Shown piece by piece: positions 48,074-59,700 of a DNA stretch of 64,000 bases. The stretch's first letter is position 1. Each line of letters starts with the position of its first letter. The position numbers and the translations under genes are program-made. Under the pieces are notes generated by a model. The model was not told the origin of the DNA, did no database searches, and was given only the letters and a program-made list of their open reading frames with translations. The stretch comes from Isoetes taiwanensis (taxonomy: Eukaryota; Streptophyta; Lycopodiopsida; Isoetales; Isoetaceae): the NCBI GenBank assembly GCA_021234155.1, contig JAJEKV010000101.1:2337089-2401088 (forward strand), read 5' to 3'.

Positions 48074-50023
48074 CTAAATCTTAGGATGGACATGAAAAAC
48101 ACAATTGTTATTCACTTGTTGCTGTCGTCGCGCGAGGAGGAACTTTTCCAATGAATCCCAATGAAAATTGAGGAACTCATCATCTGCCCGCATTATATCC
48201 ATATCCTTCTTATTAGCTTTAATGAGAGCAGCACCTATACTTCCTTGAGTAGATCCCATAACCTAAACACTTGCATTTACCTGTAATATTTTCAACTGAA
48301 TTTAATAAGCAAAAATGTACTAATTAATTTGCTATAAAGTGCAATTACCTCAATAGGTGGCTGAATTGTTTTTGGGTCAACATTATCAGCAGTTAGAATT
48401 GACATTCCAGGTGAATCAATGTGCTGAAGACGGCCAAATTCCTTCAACTCATCCTTGTAGACCTCTTCAAACATTCTTCTAGATCCGTCAGCATTAAAAG
48501 GCCTACCAGCAATATCCATTGCAGTTTTCACTTGTAATTCAACAGTCTTTAACGTACCTACAACGAATTGTGAACGCAACTTAAATATCTAATCACTAAA
48601 AAATGCAGATAAAATACCTGCTAAATGCCTCGCGGTCCTGTGTCTTGTAACCTTCATACCAACAGATGTAGGCACGCCAGCTCTAGACATTCTAAAGACC
48701 GACATAGTTCGACCACTCTTACCACCAAATGTCCCACTCACGCCAATAAGAGCCAACATGTATTTCATCTCTGATAGTTTTCTGCCATTGACCCTGTGTT
48801 TCACATTATATCAGGCCTGTAAATAAAGATCAGATGTGAGAATAAAACTAGAATATAACAAACAAAAATCAGAACACAACAAACTTACATTTTTGTGAGG
48901 ATTTACAATAGCCTGCTTGAAAACCCAATTACTTTCCATACCAACCTGTCTGGATAATGCCTTATATATTGTTTGAATGTCAAAACAACATCCTCTTCAT
49001 AGCAACGAAGCGACATTCGAAAAGACTCTTCCGGATAGCGATCCACACTTACATCGTAAGACAATCTTTCACTATATTCTACAAATTCTCTCCCATTTTC
49101 ACTAGCCACAATAAAATTTGAAAGTTTGACAAGCTCTAGCTCCTCTTGGCCTCTAATTCCAAATCTAGAAACACAATAATATGAAATGCGCTTCTGCAAA
49201 CCTTTGGGATGATGAATTTGATGATCTACATCAAGTAGGAAAGCTTGTTCAATGCTAAAACCAGCTTCATCGACCTTCTTCATTTTCTTTCAAACTCCTG
49301 GCATCATTCTAGATCGATGCATTGCTGCTACATGCCAATCTAGACCTCTTGAGGATAGGGGAATACTTAATGTCGAAAGGAATCTGCTCTATCCTTGTAT
49401 TAGCCACAATGATTTCTTGGCAACGCCTAACAATACATCCAAATCTGCAGAACATATCTTGAAGCCTGCATTAGGCAGAAAATAATGAGAGGATAGAACA
49501 AAAATTCAGAATATTACCTAGAAAAAACATGTCTATAAGTTGCTTACGATTCAGACGGATAAAAACTGCCATCTAATTTAGCAACCTGAATCATGAATCC
49601 AACATCCCGGCTAAATCCTTTGAATCCAAATCCTCAATCTAACATGTTCCTTCATTCATCAAATTGCTCACAATGTTTTTTCCCTCAGATTTACTAATTC
49701 CACCAGTATTAATCTCCTTCTTCAAATTTTCGCCTATCTCAACAAAAGGAACTCCAGAATAATTTTTAGAATCTGTATGGGAAAGAATTTCATAATGGAA
49801 GTTATTGTAAGTGCCATTTTTGCAAGCTGCTTCCACAAACAACGTTATCTGTTCATCTCCAAACTTAGCCACTAAAGTTTGCTCGAAATCTTCATCTGCC
49901 TTGTGTAGATTTGTAATATCACCTAAAACAGGGCTAGATGCACCTATGCTACAATGCAGGTTGAAACTAGGTACGACATCCATGCCTGCACATCTTCAAG
50001 ACACATGCACAGCTCTGCTATAA
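48074..50023 (-). pseudogene. Crypton-like (DUF3504-type) tyrosine recombinase, intron-containing, broken
   Basis: Exon blocks, 5' to 3': about 49650-49548, 49465-48889, 48816-48618, 48557-48349, 48262-48074, all but the first with good splice borders. The first two join as VAKLDGSFYPSES / LQDMFCRFGCIVRRCQE, the SAM-like core-binding pattern of Crypton recombinases. Next comes SYYCVSRFGIRGQEELELVK (their G-x-R-G-x-x-E block). The third exon gives SGTFGGKSGRTMSV then RAGVPTSVGMKVTRHRT, matching the catalytic box II Arg and the T-x-H-R histidine region; the usual NHS is GKS here. No tyrosine lies where the nucleophile is expected after HLAG. Breaks: TAG after SSNASI, frameshifts near 49.28 and 48.95 kb, and a TGA at the start of exon 3. 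The upstream frame 49983-49639 is open but of unknown nature. The last two exons lack known domains. Confidence 0.65.
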
Positions 50024-50959
50024 CTTATTTCTTAAAAAAAAACAAAGATAGATCTTGAAAATATTTCGTATGCTTATCAAGAACACTGATATCTCCAATG
50101 ATTCTCTCAAGGGATACTAAAAATAACAAATCTCACGGATCTTTTGCAACTAGAGTAGAGTAGTTTCAAAAACAGCAGCAAGAATCAACATCAATGGTAG
50201 CCAGTAATGTAGCTAAACTCAGCACTCTTTCCTAAATCACATCGACGATTATAAAATGACTCCTAGTGCCATCTCCATCGGCCCAGAGCTCTCGCTTTGG
50301 TCTGAACGGGAAGAAAAGAATGAATAGAGAGCAAAAAGTCCTTTTGTAGCTAGTACACGCGTCGCAGAATGATTGGTCCCTAGTTTCCACGTTACAAAAA
50401 TGTTGCTTACATTCTAGCATGTCAACCATGCCTCCATGCTCTGCACGTTGGCATGGTTTCCATGCCAAAATGTTGCCTAAAACAACATTCTTGTATACCT
50501 AAGCTAGTATGCTTACTGTTACCGTTGCCGAATTTGTCAAAAGAGCGAGGAAAGATTAGGTCAAGACTCCTTATATTTAATAATAGAATAGAATCGAATA
50601 GAAAATTTTAATATCCACGCGGACAATGATGATGAGCTGCCAATTCATGTGTGAGGAGTATAGGTTTTCCACAGGTTGGATGTTTAATACGTTTAAGTGG
50701 ATAATCTCGACAGTTAGGATGGTTTAAGCCTTTATTTTTTAGTTAGATTGAGCTCAGTTGCAACTAATTAAGATTATCTACTCCATTCGAGGGCGCAATA
50801 TACAATTGACTGAGACGATGGGTGGGCATCTTAGGATCTCCGCTCAACATGTTTCAAAGTTTCAACTCTGCTTGATGTCCTCCCTCTTGAGACAGCACCT
50901 CTAGCAGGATAAATGTTTTGTAGACTTGGCAGAAGTTGTGCTCTATGTAGCATATGCTA
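50024..50959. other. Spacer with LINE tail
   Basis: No gene supported. Contains the short LINE tail annotated separately. Confidence 0.5.
50581..50626 (-). mobile_element. LINE 3' tail remnant
   Basis: Minus sense gtccgcgtggatattaaaat followed by ttctattcgattctattcta. Same terminus and pentamer tail as the other LINE copies, with almost no body attached. Confidence 0.55.
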
Positions 50960-51059
50960 CTAGACAAGCGTGCAGTTAAACCACAAGCATGGGATGCTGA
51001 ATTTGAATGCCACAACTGTCTATCCTCCGGCCTGAGCATGTCACAAGCAATAGAGATTC

Positions 51060-51257
51060 TTCATCGTCTCAGTCAAGCAGAATGATCCGTTGGAGCAGCT
51101 TGCAAGGCAATATGGCAATTGTTGGTGTAACCGATGCAAAGGCAATAATAGAAGAATGTACACCACGAGACAAGAACACAAAAGGAAGTATGGTTTGATG
51201 AGAAATGCCCCACCTCCATGTGAGTCTGAATTGAAAGCACGTCAAGGAGCAAACGAG
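51060..51257 (+). pseudogene. CACTA-associated N-terminal zinc motif exon
   Basis: The frame reads LEQLARQYGNCWCNRCKGNN then RQEHKRKYGLM, a C-x-C-x-x-C...H arrangement like the N-terminal region of plant CACTA TNP proteins. It ends at a canonical donor, ACGAG/GTAAGA (51257/51258). It lies upstream of the TNP2 region on the same strand, separated from it by the nested copia. Confidence 0.5.
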
Positions 51258-51394
51258 GTAAGAATTCACATTTTGCAATTTTATTATTTGTTTCATAGCA
51301 ATATATATAATCTACATCTACAAGACTTTGACTTGTTGTAGTATTTGGACATGCTTGACAAAAATCTTGGACATGCCAATTCAATAGGTAATAT

Positions 51395-51532
51395 ATGTCT
51401 TCAAGTTCTAGTTCTAGTTCAAGACCAGGAGAGGCCCAAGAAGTTAAGAGAGGTCGCACAAGGGGAAGTACAGTGGCTATGATAGTTAAGAGCCATTTTA
51501 AGAAAAACGCGCATGACCTTACCCATGTGTGA
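51395..51532 (+). other. Short Ser-rich ORF upstream of SET-like ORF
   Basis: The frame opens with an eight-Ser run, then RPGEAQEVKRGRTRGS and KSHFKKNAHD, and ends at TGA. It may be an exon or accessory peptide of the CACTA element. No domain recognised. Confidence 0.3.
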
Positions 51533-51658
51533 AAGTGAAAATGACATGGTTGATCAACTCCCTCATCATCTCAAAGCCTCTATTGCCCCATTTCGGGCAT
51601 CCTTGTAGAATATATTCATGTTATCATTATGGTATTGCGGTTTGGAGATGTCATGACC

Positions 51659-52201
51659 TAGACAAATAATTCATACAGATTGTTAAAGCTTTGAAGAAGT
51701 TATGATGATGAATTATTGGGGTTACGACCTTAAGAGTTATATGAAATAAGGTTAAAACAAGGGGAAGTGAATTTTAGAGTTAAATACTCTTATGGGATAA
51801 TTCGTCAAGGGGGAAGAGTTATTCAAATTGGAAACTTGCCAGTTCTAGCAAGCAGGAGATCGATCGGCCCGCCTTGGCGGCCGGATCTCGATCTGTAAAT
51901 ACAGAAGAAGGATTTAATGTTTGTATCGATTGTATGCAGGTGTATTGAAGGTATATTTCAGCCGGATTGCAAACGTGCTTGGGCTCTCGAAGATATGGTC
52001 AACCCTGCTACAGTGTTTAAGTCAATACCATTGCTACAGTGTTTTCTACTGTAGCAACTTAATGGTTAAGGCAATATTTCATGTATAAAGACATCATAAC
52101 CGTTGAATTATTGCATGATTGATTTGGAGTCTTGTGTTCATAAGAATTCAATAGCAATTTGAATTGCCTAGATCAAATAGCCCATAGCATTGTTTTCTTC
52201 A
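51659..52201 (+). repeat. 5' LTR of copia
   Basis: Direct repeat of 55407-55926, ending in TTCA just before the primer site. The visible start is tagacaaataattc, not TG. Since the 3' copy may have lost its first bases with the internal deletion, the true 5' edge could lie slightly further left. Contains a dyad, cggcccgccttggcggccgg. Confidence 0.9.
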
Positions 52202-52202
52202 T

Positions 52203-52214
52203 TGGTATCAGAGC
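52203..52214 (+). promoter_or_regulatory. Primer binding site of copia
   Basis: TGGTATCAGAGC, complementary to the initiator Met tRNA 3' end, one base after the LTR. Confidence 0.95.
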
Positions 52215-52224
52215 CAAGTTAAAC

Positions 52225-53757
52225 ATGGCAAGTAGGTTTGGTGCTAATCTACTTAATGCTATAGAAGTGTTTAAAGGAGAGAGTGGCTTTCAGATCTGGA
52301 AGCAAAGTATTAGAGAGATTTTGGAATTTGAAAAATTATGGTACTTGGTTGAGCCAAGCACAAGCAGACGTCATGAAGGTACTAATGTTGTCTTAGTAAC
52401 AGCTAGTACAGGGGGAGCTAGCTCCAGCTCGGATGGAGAAAGTTCAGTAGCTGGTGGAGATGCAGGAGTTACTGAAGGGGGTAATAATACTGCACAAGTA
52501 TTGTCAGCAACCAGTACAGGAGTGGATGAGCAACTCAAAATCATGGAGGCACAAGCAATCATTTGCTGTAAGGTTGGTCCAGTAATTAAGCTAAAATTGA
52601 GAGGGTTAAGTCCTAGAGAGATGTGGCAATATATGATCAATAATTATGAAGCTAAAACTTCTTCACAAATAGATGTTTTAGAAAAGCAACTAAGGAAGCT
52701 GAAGCTATATGATAGGGAGAACATAACTGAATTTCTTGAGAAATTTGACTCAATAATAGCAGACTTGGAAGGAGCTGGTGTTATTTTAAATGAGCAGTAC
52801 CAATTGGTCGCCATTTCTAGAGCAGTTGCTCATAATGCGTACCTTGCTACCTTGGTGAGAAACATTGCAAAAACAAAGGAACATGCTATTCAAATCATAA
52901 GGACAGAATTTGAGCAAAAGCAAATAGGACAGGAGGATGATGAGCAGACCACAGAAGTTTTGTATGCTGGAAAATATAAGGGAAAGAAAAACAGCAATAA
53001 TAATAATAAGGAGAGGATTGGGCCATGCTACAATTGCAACAATGGACACTTGAAGGCTGACTGTCCTAAATTGAGAAAAGATACAGTTTGCTATAATTAT
53101 GAGGGGAAAGGCCACATTGCATCGAATTGTTCAAGCCCTAGGGGTCCGAACTATAAAGGAAGGGGCAGAGGTAAGGGAAATAGAGGGGGCTTTGCTGCCA
53201 GGGGAAGGGGTACACCAAAGACTAATCCATCCTTGAACTTAGCTCAAGAGACACGAGGGGTTGAAGATGAACAAAATGAAGATGATGAGGTAAAATATCC
53301 TGAACTATGTCACTTGTCAAATGATGCAAAAAACCATGATATGCTGATTTTAGATTCAGGAGCTGAGAGGACAGTAACTCCGTCCACACAATTGCTCAAG
53401 AACTGCAATAGAGTCAAAGGGGGACATGTGCAATTGGGAAATGGAGTGTTACAAGAAATTAAGGATACAGGGATGCTAGAACTTTTGGATTTAGAGGGAA
53501 AAGCTGTCAAATTAGGAGAAGTGCTTTGTGTACCAGGGTTAGTCAGGAACTTGATTTCTGTGTGCCAATTAGTAGACCTTGGCTATAAAGTTTTGTTTGA
53601 AAAATTGCAGTGTAAGGTGTTTCAAGACAATAAATTAAAGTTTGTTGGCAAGAGAGTTGGAAATTTATTTGGTTTAAATTCTGATCATCTTGTTCAAAGT
53701 GTAAATTTGGTGACTTGCTCAGATATTAAATTGTGGCATGAAAGACCGTTGAGCTTT
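52225..53757 (+). pseudogene. Copia gag-protease-preintegrase polyprotein part
   Basis: ATG 52225 is preferred over the earlier in-frame ATG because it lies just past the primer site. Gag begins MASRFGANLLNAIEVFKGES with the UBN2-type GFQIWKQSI. Two zinc knuckles follow: CYNCNNGHLKADC is intact, but CYNYEGKGHIASNC has lost its second Cys. Protease has LDSGAERTV. The frame then breaks in the pre-integrase zinc region (LWHER) at a stop, and coding continues in other frames. It would make virus-like-particle and processing functions, but cannot do so intact. Confidence 0.9.
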
Positions 53758-54169
53758 TAATTAAAAAGGGACTAGTTGAGGCATCAAAAATTAAAAATGA
53801 AAAGTTTAAGTGTGCAGGATGCATTCTGGGCAAACATACAAGGCTTCCTTTCAAAAATCCTTAAAAAGAGCAAAAGGTGTGTTAGACCTAATCCACTCTG
53901 ATCTATGTGGACCACTGAATGTGACAAGTCTTGCAGGGAAGAGATATTTTATAACTTTTGTAGACGATTATAGTAGAATGGCCAAGGTGTATTGCTTAAA
54001 TACTAAGGATCGGGCTTTGCAAGCTTTTAAGAAATTTGTAAATGAAGTGGAATTGGAAACTGGAAGGAAAATCAGGTGCTTACGGACAGATAGAGGAGGG
54101 GAATATTTATCACATGAATTTAAGCACTACTGCAATGAACTTGGCATCAAAAGGCAAGGAGAATTATAA
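53758..54169 (+). pseudogene. Copia integrase fragment
   Basis: CAGCILGKHTRLPF (zinc-binding end) is followed, after a frame change, by HSDLCGPLNVTSLAGKRYFI and VDDYSR (first Asp), and LRTDRGGEYLS (second Asp). The catalytic Glu and the whole C-terminal domain are missing. The sequence jumps directly to the linker before RT. Confidence 0.9.
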
Positions 54170-54401
54170 TAAGTAGGGATGTATTATTTGATGAGGATCA
54201 ATTTTATAAGGTACTGCCAAGAATTAATAGCCCTGCAGATATGTCTGAATGCAAGGTTAATAAAAAGGTACATTTCAAAGGGGATCTGAACCAACCTGTT
54301 ATGCTGACAGATACAGGTGATGAAGAGGACATAAGAGTTGAACAAACATTACCTGATGCTGATGCAAATGTACAGCAGAAAAGGAAGTAAGTATTGAACA
54401 C

Positions 54402-55406
54402 ATGTTACCTAATATTAATATTGATTCTGGAAGTGTGCAGCAAGAAGAGCCAGCTCAGCAACAGGTCAATAAACAAGTAGGCCCTACCAGGAGAAAGAAA
54501 AGGACTGAAGCTCAGATCATTAAAGATGAAGGTATAGCCAATCATGAAAGGTTTGGAAGGGATGAACTAGGCAAAAGCAAGAGGCTCAAAGAAAATGAAG
54601 GTGAGATTCTTGGCTTGTTTGAAATACTAATGCATCTAGATGTTTCAGTTCCAAAAACATATGAAGAAGCAGTTATCTCAACTAATAGAAAAGAATGGTT
54701 GAAAGCAATGCAAGGAGAAATGAATTCATTCAACAGAACAGGTACATATGAGCTGGTAGATACACCAAATGGCAAAAACATTGTGGGATGTAAATGGTTA
54801 TATAAATTAAAAATAGAGGCAGATGGTAAAACTCCAAAGTTTAAGGCTCGATTGGTGGCCCAAGGTTTCTCACAGAAATGTGGCCAGGATTATGAAGAAA
54901 CTTTTTCACCTCTTGTAAAAATGAATAGCATAAGAATGCTTTTGGCCATTGCCAATGCATCAAACTTGGAGATACATCACATGGATGTAAACACTGCATT
55001 TTTGAATGCAAAGTTTGAGGAGGACATTTATATGAGACAGCCAAAAGGTTTTGAAATAGGAACTGGGAAAGTCTGGAAGTTAAAAAGGGCTGTGTATGGT
55101 TTGAAGTAGTCTCCAAGGGAGTGGTACAAGTGTATAGACTCCTATCTCAGAGAACAAGGCTTTGATAAATTTCAGAATGATGGCAACCTTTATAAATACA
55201 AAGCTGGAGACGAATGGTGTATAATTGCCCTTTATGTTGATGATAATTTGATGGTCTCAAATGGTGTTAAAGCATTAGATCATTGCAAGAAGGTTCTGAA
55301 TAACAAGTTTAAGATGTCAGACTTAGGGGAACTAAGAAAATTTCTGGGAATTGAGGTGCACAGGAATAGGTTTAGTAAAACCTTGATACTCACTCAAAGA
55401 AGTCTT
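54402..55406 (+). pseudogene. Copia reverse transcriptase fragment
   Basis: RT motifs in order: EWLKAMQGEMNSF, GCKWLYKLKIEADG, KARLVAQGFSQKCGQDYEET, HMDVNTAFLNAK (catalytic Asp), AVYGLK followed by an in-frame TAG, and YVDDNLMVS (YVDD). The frame ends at RSL where the 3' LTR begins, so RNase H is absent. Confidence 0.93.
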
Positions 55407-55926
55407 TAGACAAATAATTCATACAGATTGCTAAAGCTTTGAAGAAGTTATGATGATGAATTATTGGGGTTAAGACCTTAAGGTTATATGAAATAAGGTC
55501 AAAACAAGGGGAAGTGAATTTTAGAGTTAAATACTCTTATGGGATAATTCGTCAAGGGGAAAAAGTTATTCAAATTGGAAACTTGCCAGTTCTAGCAAGC
55601 AGGAGATCGATCGGCCCGCCTTGGCGGCCGGATCTCGATCTGTAAATACAGAAGAAGGATTTAATGTTTGTATCGATTGTATGCAGGTGTATTGAAGGTA
55701 TATTTCAGCCGGATTGCAGACGTGCTTGGGCTCTCGAAGATATGGTCAACCCTGCTACAGTGTTTAAGTCAATACCATTGCTACAATGTTTTCTACCGTA
55801 GCAACTTAATGGTTAAGGCAATATTTCATGTATAAAGACATCATAATCATGGAGTCTTGTGTTCATAAGAATTCAATAGCAATTTGAATTGCCTAGATCA
55901 AATAGCCTATAGCATTGTTTTCTTCA
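55407..55926 (+). repeat. 3' LTR of copia
   Basis: Matches the 5' LTR apart from substitutions and a loss of about 30 bases near 55847. Its last bases, ttttcttca, abut the SET-like frame. Confidence 0.92.
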
Positions 55927-56743
55927 ATCCTTAGGTTGTTGGGAAGGAGAACTACCTCCAATGTTAAAAGAGTTTATATATTGGGGCCATAAGTACATGA
56001 TAGCTCCTTCTCTAAAAGTTCCACAGGCTGGAAGGGGGTTGTACGTAATGGAGCATGTGAATGTACCATCTGGACACTCCACTATATTGATGGTATATGG
56101 CGGTCTCACGTACCCTTGGGGAGTGTGGCATACACTTACTTCTTTTATGCCTAGTATATCTAGGTATGCCATGACATTGAATGCAGCATCTTGGAGTGAG
56201 CACAGAGATCGCGGAGAACATACTTCATGGGGCGCACTGGTATATATTAATGGTTGACCAACGGTTCACGGCAATATTGCTGCACTTATAAACAGCCCTG
56301 AATTAACAAATGCTGAGTTCGAAGAGACTACGGAATATGATCCACGGTACATGAGTGGATATGTTGGATCATATGTGAGGGTTTGTGCAATACGAAGCCT
56401 CCGTCCTGGAGATGAGTTATTTGAGAATTATCCGTTCAAAAGAGATATCCTAGACGGGTGCAATGCCAAAAAAATGGTGAACCTATTGTTGTACCCTATG
56501 GTAGAAAACGTCATACAAATGGATAACCATGTAATATTGGGATCCAAGATCATTGTTGATGCACTACAAGACTTATGTCCTTTTCTATAATATTGGGAAT
56601 TATGAACTTTTAAAGGTTTTAAAGTTTGGCATTTACGTCTAATAATAATTAGAATCTATAAACATTTATTGTTGGATGTCCATTCTTCAACTTGTTTTTC
56701 CATTTTATTTTAATTCATTTACCAACAAATGTGTTCTTTGCAG

Positions 56744-59700
56744 TCAAGTGATGATGATGTCTTATCTACTCAAGGTGATTTCCACGCGGAGAGTGGTTTG
56801 ATGGAAGCCATTCAAAATTACTTCCCATCCACTAGTGATGTAAACGTCAATAATGAAGAAGAGAGGCCGGTCACACTTCTTGAGAGAGAGAGTAGAAAAC
56901 CACTATATCCAAATGCAAGAATATCACGTCTTGCTGCATGCATTCTCGTCCTCAACTTACAACACAAATCCGGTTGGAGTAACAATAGTGTTGATGAACT
57001 TCTTGGGTGGGTGATTTAAGATTTAAAATTATACAAGTTTCTATTGCATTCTATTCTTTATTTTCCTTCCTTGCTTACTCACACTTTTATCTTGTTTGAT
57101 AGTTTGCTAGGTGAGTATTTACTTTCAAGTGATCATTGTCTTCCAAAATCACGAAGGGACGTCAAACAACTTTTGCAAGAACTAGGTTTTGAATACAATT
57201 GTATTCATGCATGCATAAATGATTGCATATTATTCCGCAATGAATATAGTGACATGACTAGATGTCCTAAGTGCAGTGAATCATGGTATGATGAAAAAAC
57301 AAAGTCCAAAGTGCCAAAGAAAGTTTTGCGGACCCAATTACAAGTCATGTTCAAATGTCCCTCCCTAGCATCATTCATGGACTTCCATGCAAAACACCAA
57401 AGCAATGATGGGATTTTGAGGTATCCAACCGATGGTGAGGCTTTAAAACATAGAGAAGACAAATGGCCACATTTTAAGGATGAACCAGGAATGCTCGGCT
57501 TGCTTTGGGCATGGATGGAATATGTCCATTTGGAACGATGTCATCTACTCATAGGGTCTGGCCCATTGTTGTTATAAACTATAACATACCACATTGGATG
57601 GCAACTAAGGTAGGTCATTTAATGCTCACACTTATAGTTCCAGGTACATACCTTTACATAGCCTTGCAATGTATTTTTATGTAGATTTGTTGCTTGCTAA
57701 TTTAATGCAATTTCACTTCTTAGGCAAATATCAAGTCAAGGATATGAATGTATACAACCACACAATTTCACATTCCATGGAATATTATGCTTCACAATTC
57801 ATGGCTATCCTGGATTTAAAGTTGCATCGGGTATGATGCTCGTGCTCACCATATTTGTTTGTGCGAGATCTCCACTACAAGGTCCAATTGGGCGTTTACT
57901 TTTTTTGCAGGATTGCAAACTAGTGGATCATGTGGGTGTCCATCTTGCGGCCAAAACTTAACATCTTATAGATCACCACACTTGTCAAAGATGATATACA
58001 TTGGACATCAAAAGTATCTACCACTAGGTCATCAGCTTCGTTGTGGTGATTTATCAGATGTTCCGATTAGAAGAACTCCACATGATTGGTTGAAAACATG
58101 GAATGATCATGACCCAGAAAGGGGTAAACATCCCCCTGGCATGAAGATGCTATCTATATTTTACACATTGGACTATTGGTCTGAGCTAAAGATTGCACAT
58201 CTCTTAGATCCTATGCACATTTTCAAAAATGTGAGCCATTCACTTTGGCGACATCTTACGGGAGATTGGGAGACTCTAAAAGCTAGGAATGATTTAAAAG
58301 ACAAAGGCATCAAAAGAGAGTTGTGGCCAATTGAAGAAGAGGGTAGAGCTCCTCGCTTTCTTCGAGGTCCTTGGGTATTAAAGAGGGATGAACTCAAACA
58401 AGTAAAAGAAGCTATCAAAAGTTTGTGCACTCCGACTGGCTATGGATCCTCACTTAGAAGGGCATTTACAAAAGATGGAGATCTCACAGGCTTAAAGTCG
58501 CATGATTGGCACAAGTTTCTACAGGTACATATAAGTATAATAACTAAAGAAGCATGACCAATGGACTAATTGGATGAAGCTCACCAATAAATTGCTTACA
58601 ATATCTTCAAACTTGTAAATCTATATGATAGTGACACCTAATTTGGATTCCTTATTATAACAACATATTCTCCCATGTGCCTTAGAGAATTGCTTCACAC
58701 CACACATTCGGAAGGTCATCTATAGACTCGTAAGCTTCTCTAGGTGGGTCTCTTCCAAGCAAATTGTAGCTCCTGATATCCCCGCTATGGAAATAGAGAT
58801 TGCAGAGATATTATGCCAATTAGAAGATCTATTTCCCACCAGTATATTTGATCTTCAGGTATAATGTAATTATTTAAATAAATTTCATGTACCAATCATA
58901 CCTAACAAATGTTATTCTTAGGTACATTTGTTGGTGCATTTGCCGCAAGAAATATTGCTCGTGGGTCCAAACCCTTCAAGATGGATGTTCTTTTTAGAGA
59001 GATATATGAAAGTATTAAAAGGCTTTGTGCGTCAGATGGCAAGGTCTGAGGGATGTATGGCAGAAGGACATCTTACTGAGGAGACATTATTCTTCTTGAC
59101 AGACGCCACTATGTCAATAGATCCAAATGCACCAAAGATTTGGAAGAAAGAGGCTCCTGATTGGAGAGGGTGAAGTCTTGCAGGGTCTAGGTAAACAAAG
59201 GAGGTTAAGCGATGAAATGTTTGAAGGTATCAACAAGTTTGTTGTGAACAATACAGATAGCCTTAAGAGGTGGGTGGAGTTGTATAAAATTGAGAAGGCA
59301 CAAAGAGATAGCAATAGAAAGCATATGCTGCAAGGAACCGTCGAGGACATCATAAAAGAGCCATACAATACCCTCGAGAACTAATGCCTCTACCTGATTC
59401 TCCACCCCATTGGTGGTTGTCACAAAAGCTTAGAGAAGCTGAAGAAAATGGAGAAAAAATTCAAGAAGATGACCTCAACATTGCATTTGGTTCTGAAAAA
59501 TCGGCAAGTTTCTATTTGTTGTTGTCAATATGTATTTTGCATTTGCTAACCATTACATATCTAACCAATATGCAGGCTAGGTTTCATAATTCAATGTGGG
59601 CATATGGTGCACACTTTCGAATTGATGACATTGACAAGGCTCGCATCACTTTTGATTCTGGAATCATAGCCTCGTTTAATCAAAAGAGTCAAGCAAGTAC

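Larger units (their letters stand above)
51659..55926 (+). mobile_element. Ty1/copia retrotransposon, truncated, nested
   Basis: LTRs, primer site, gag-protease, partial integrase and RT are in copia order. Integrase is cut after its second Asp region and the RNase H is gone: the RT frame runs straight into the 3' LTR. The LTRs differ by substitutions and by a deletion of about 30 bases in the 3' copy, so the insertion is not recent. Confidence 0.95.
51629..56590 (+). pseudogene. SET-domain-like ORF split by the copia insertion
   Basis: The bulk lies at 55927-56590. The frame also fits a short start (ATG 51629) on the far side of the copia element, so the retrotransposon seems to have landed inside the ORF; the flanking gacct/atcct could be a decayed 5-bp target duplication. 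Motifs: GRGLYVMEHVNVPSG (SET N-terminal GRG-x-x-A/V block), GNIAALINSPELTNAEF (position of the NH-S-C-x-P-N block, Cys absent) and YVRVCAIRSLRPGDELFENY (the R-x-I-x-x-G-E-E-L-x-x-x-Y block with its final Tyr). One in-frame TGA follows VYING. Family role: protein lysine methyltransferase using S-adenosylmethionine; activity here is doubtful. A TNP2 region begins 154 bases downstream. Confidence 0.6.

Noticed and set aside
57873..57885. CACTACAAGGTCC inside the transposase region
   Set aside because: Lies within a conserved TNP2 intron, with no subterminal repeats; likely chance.
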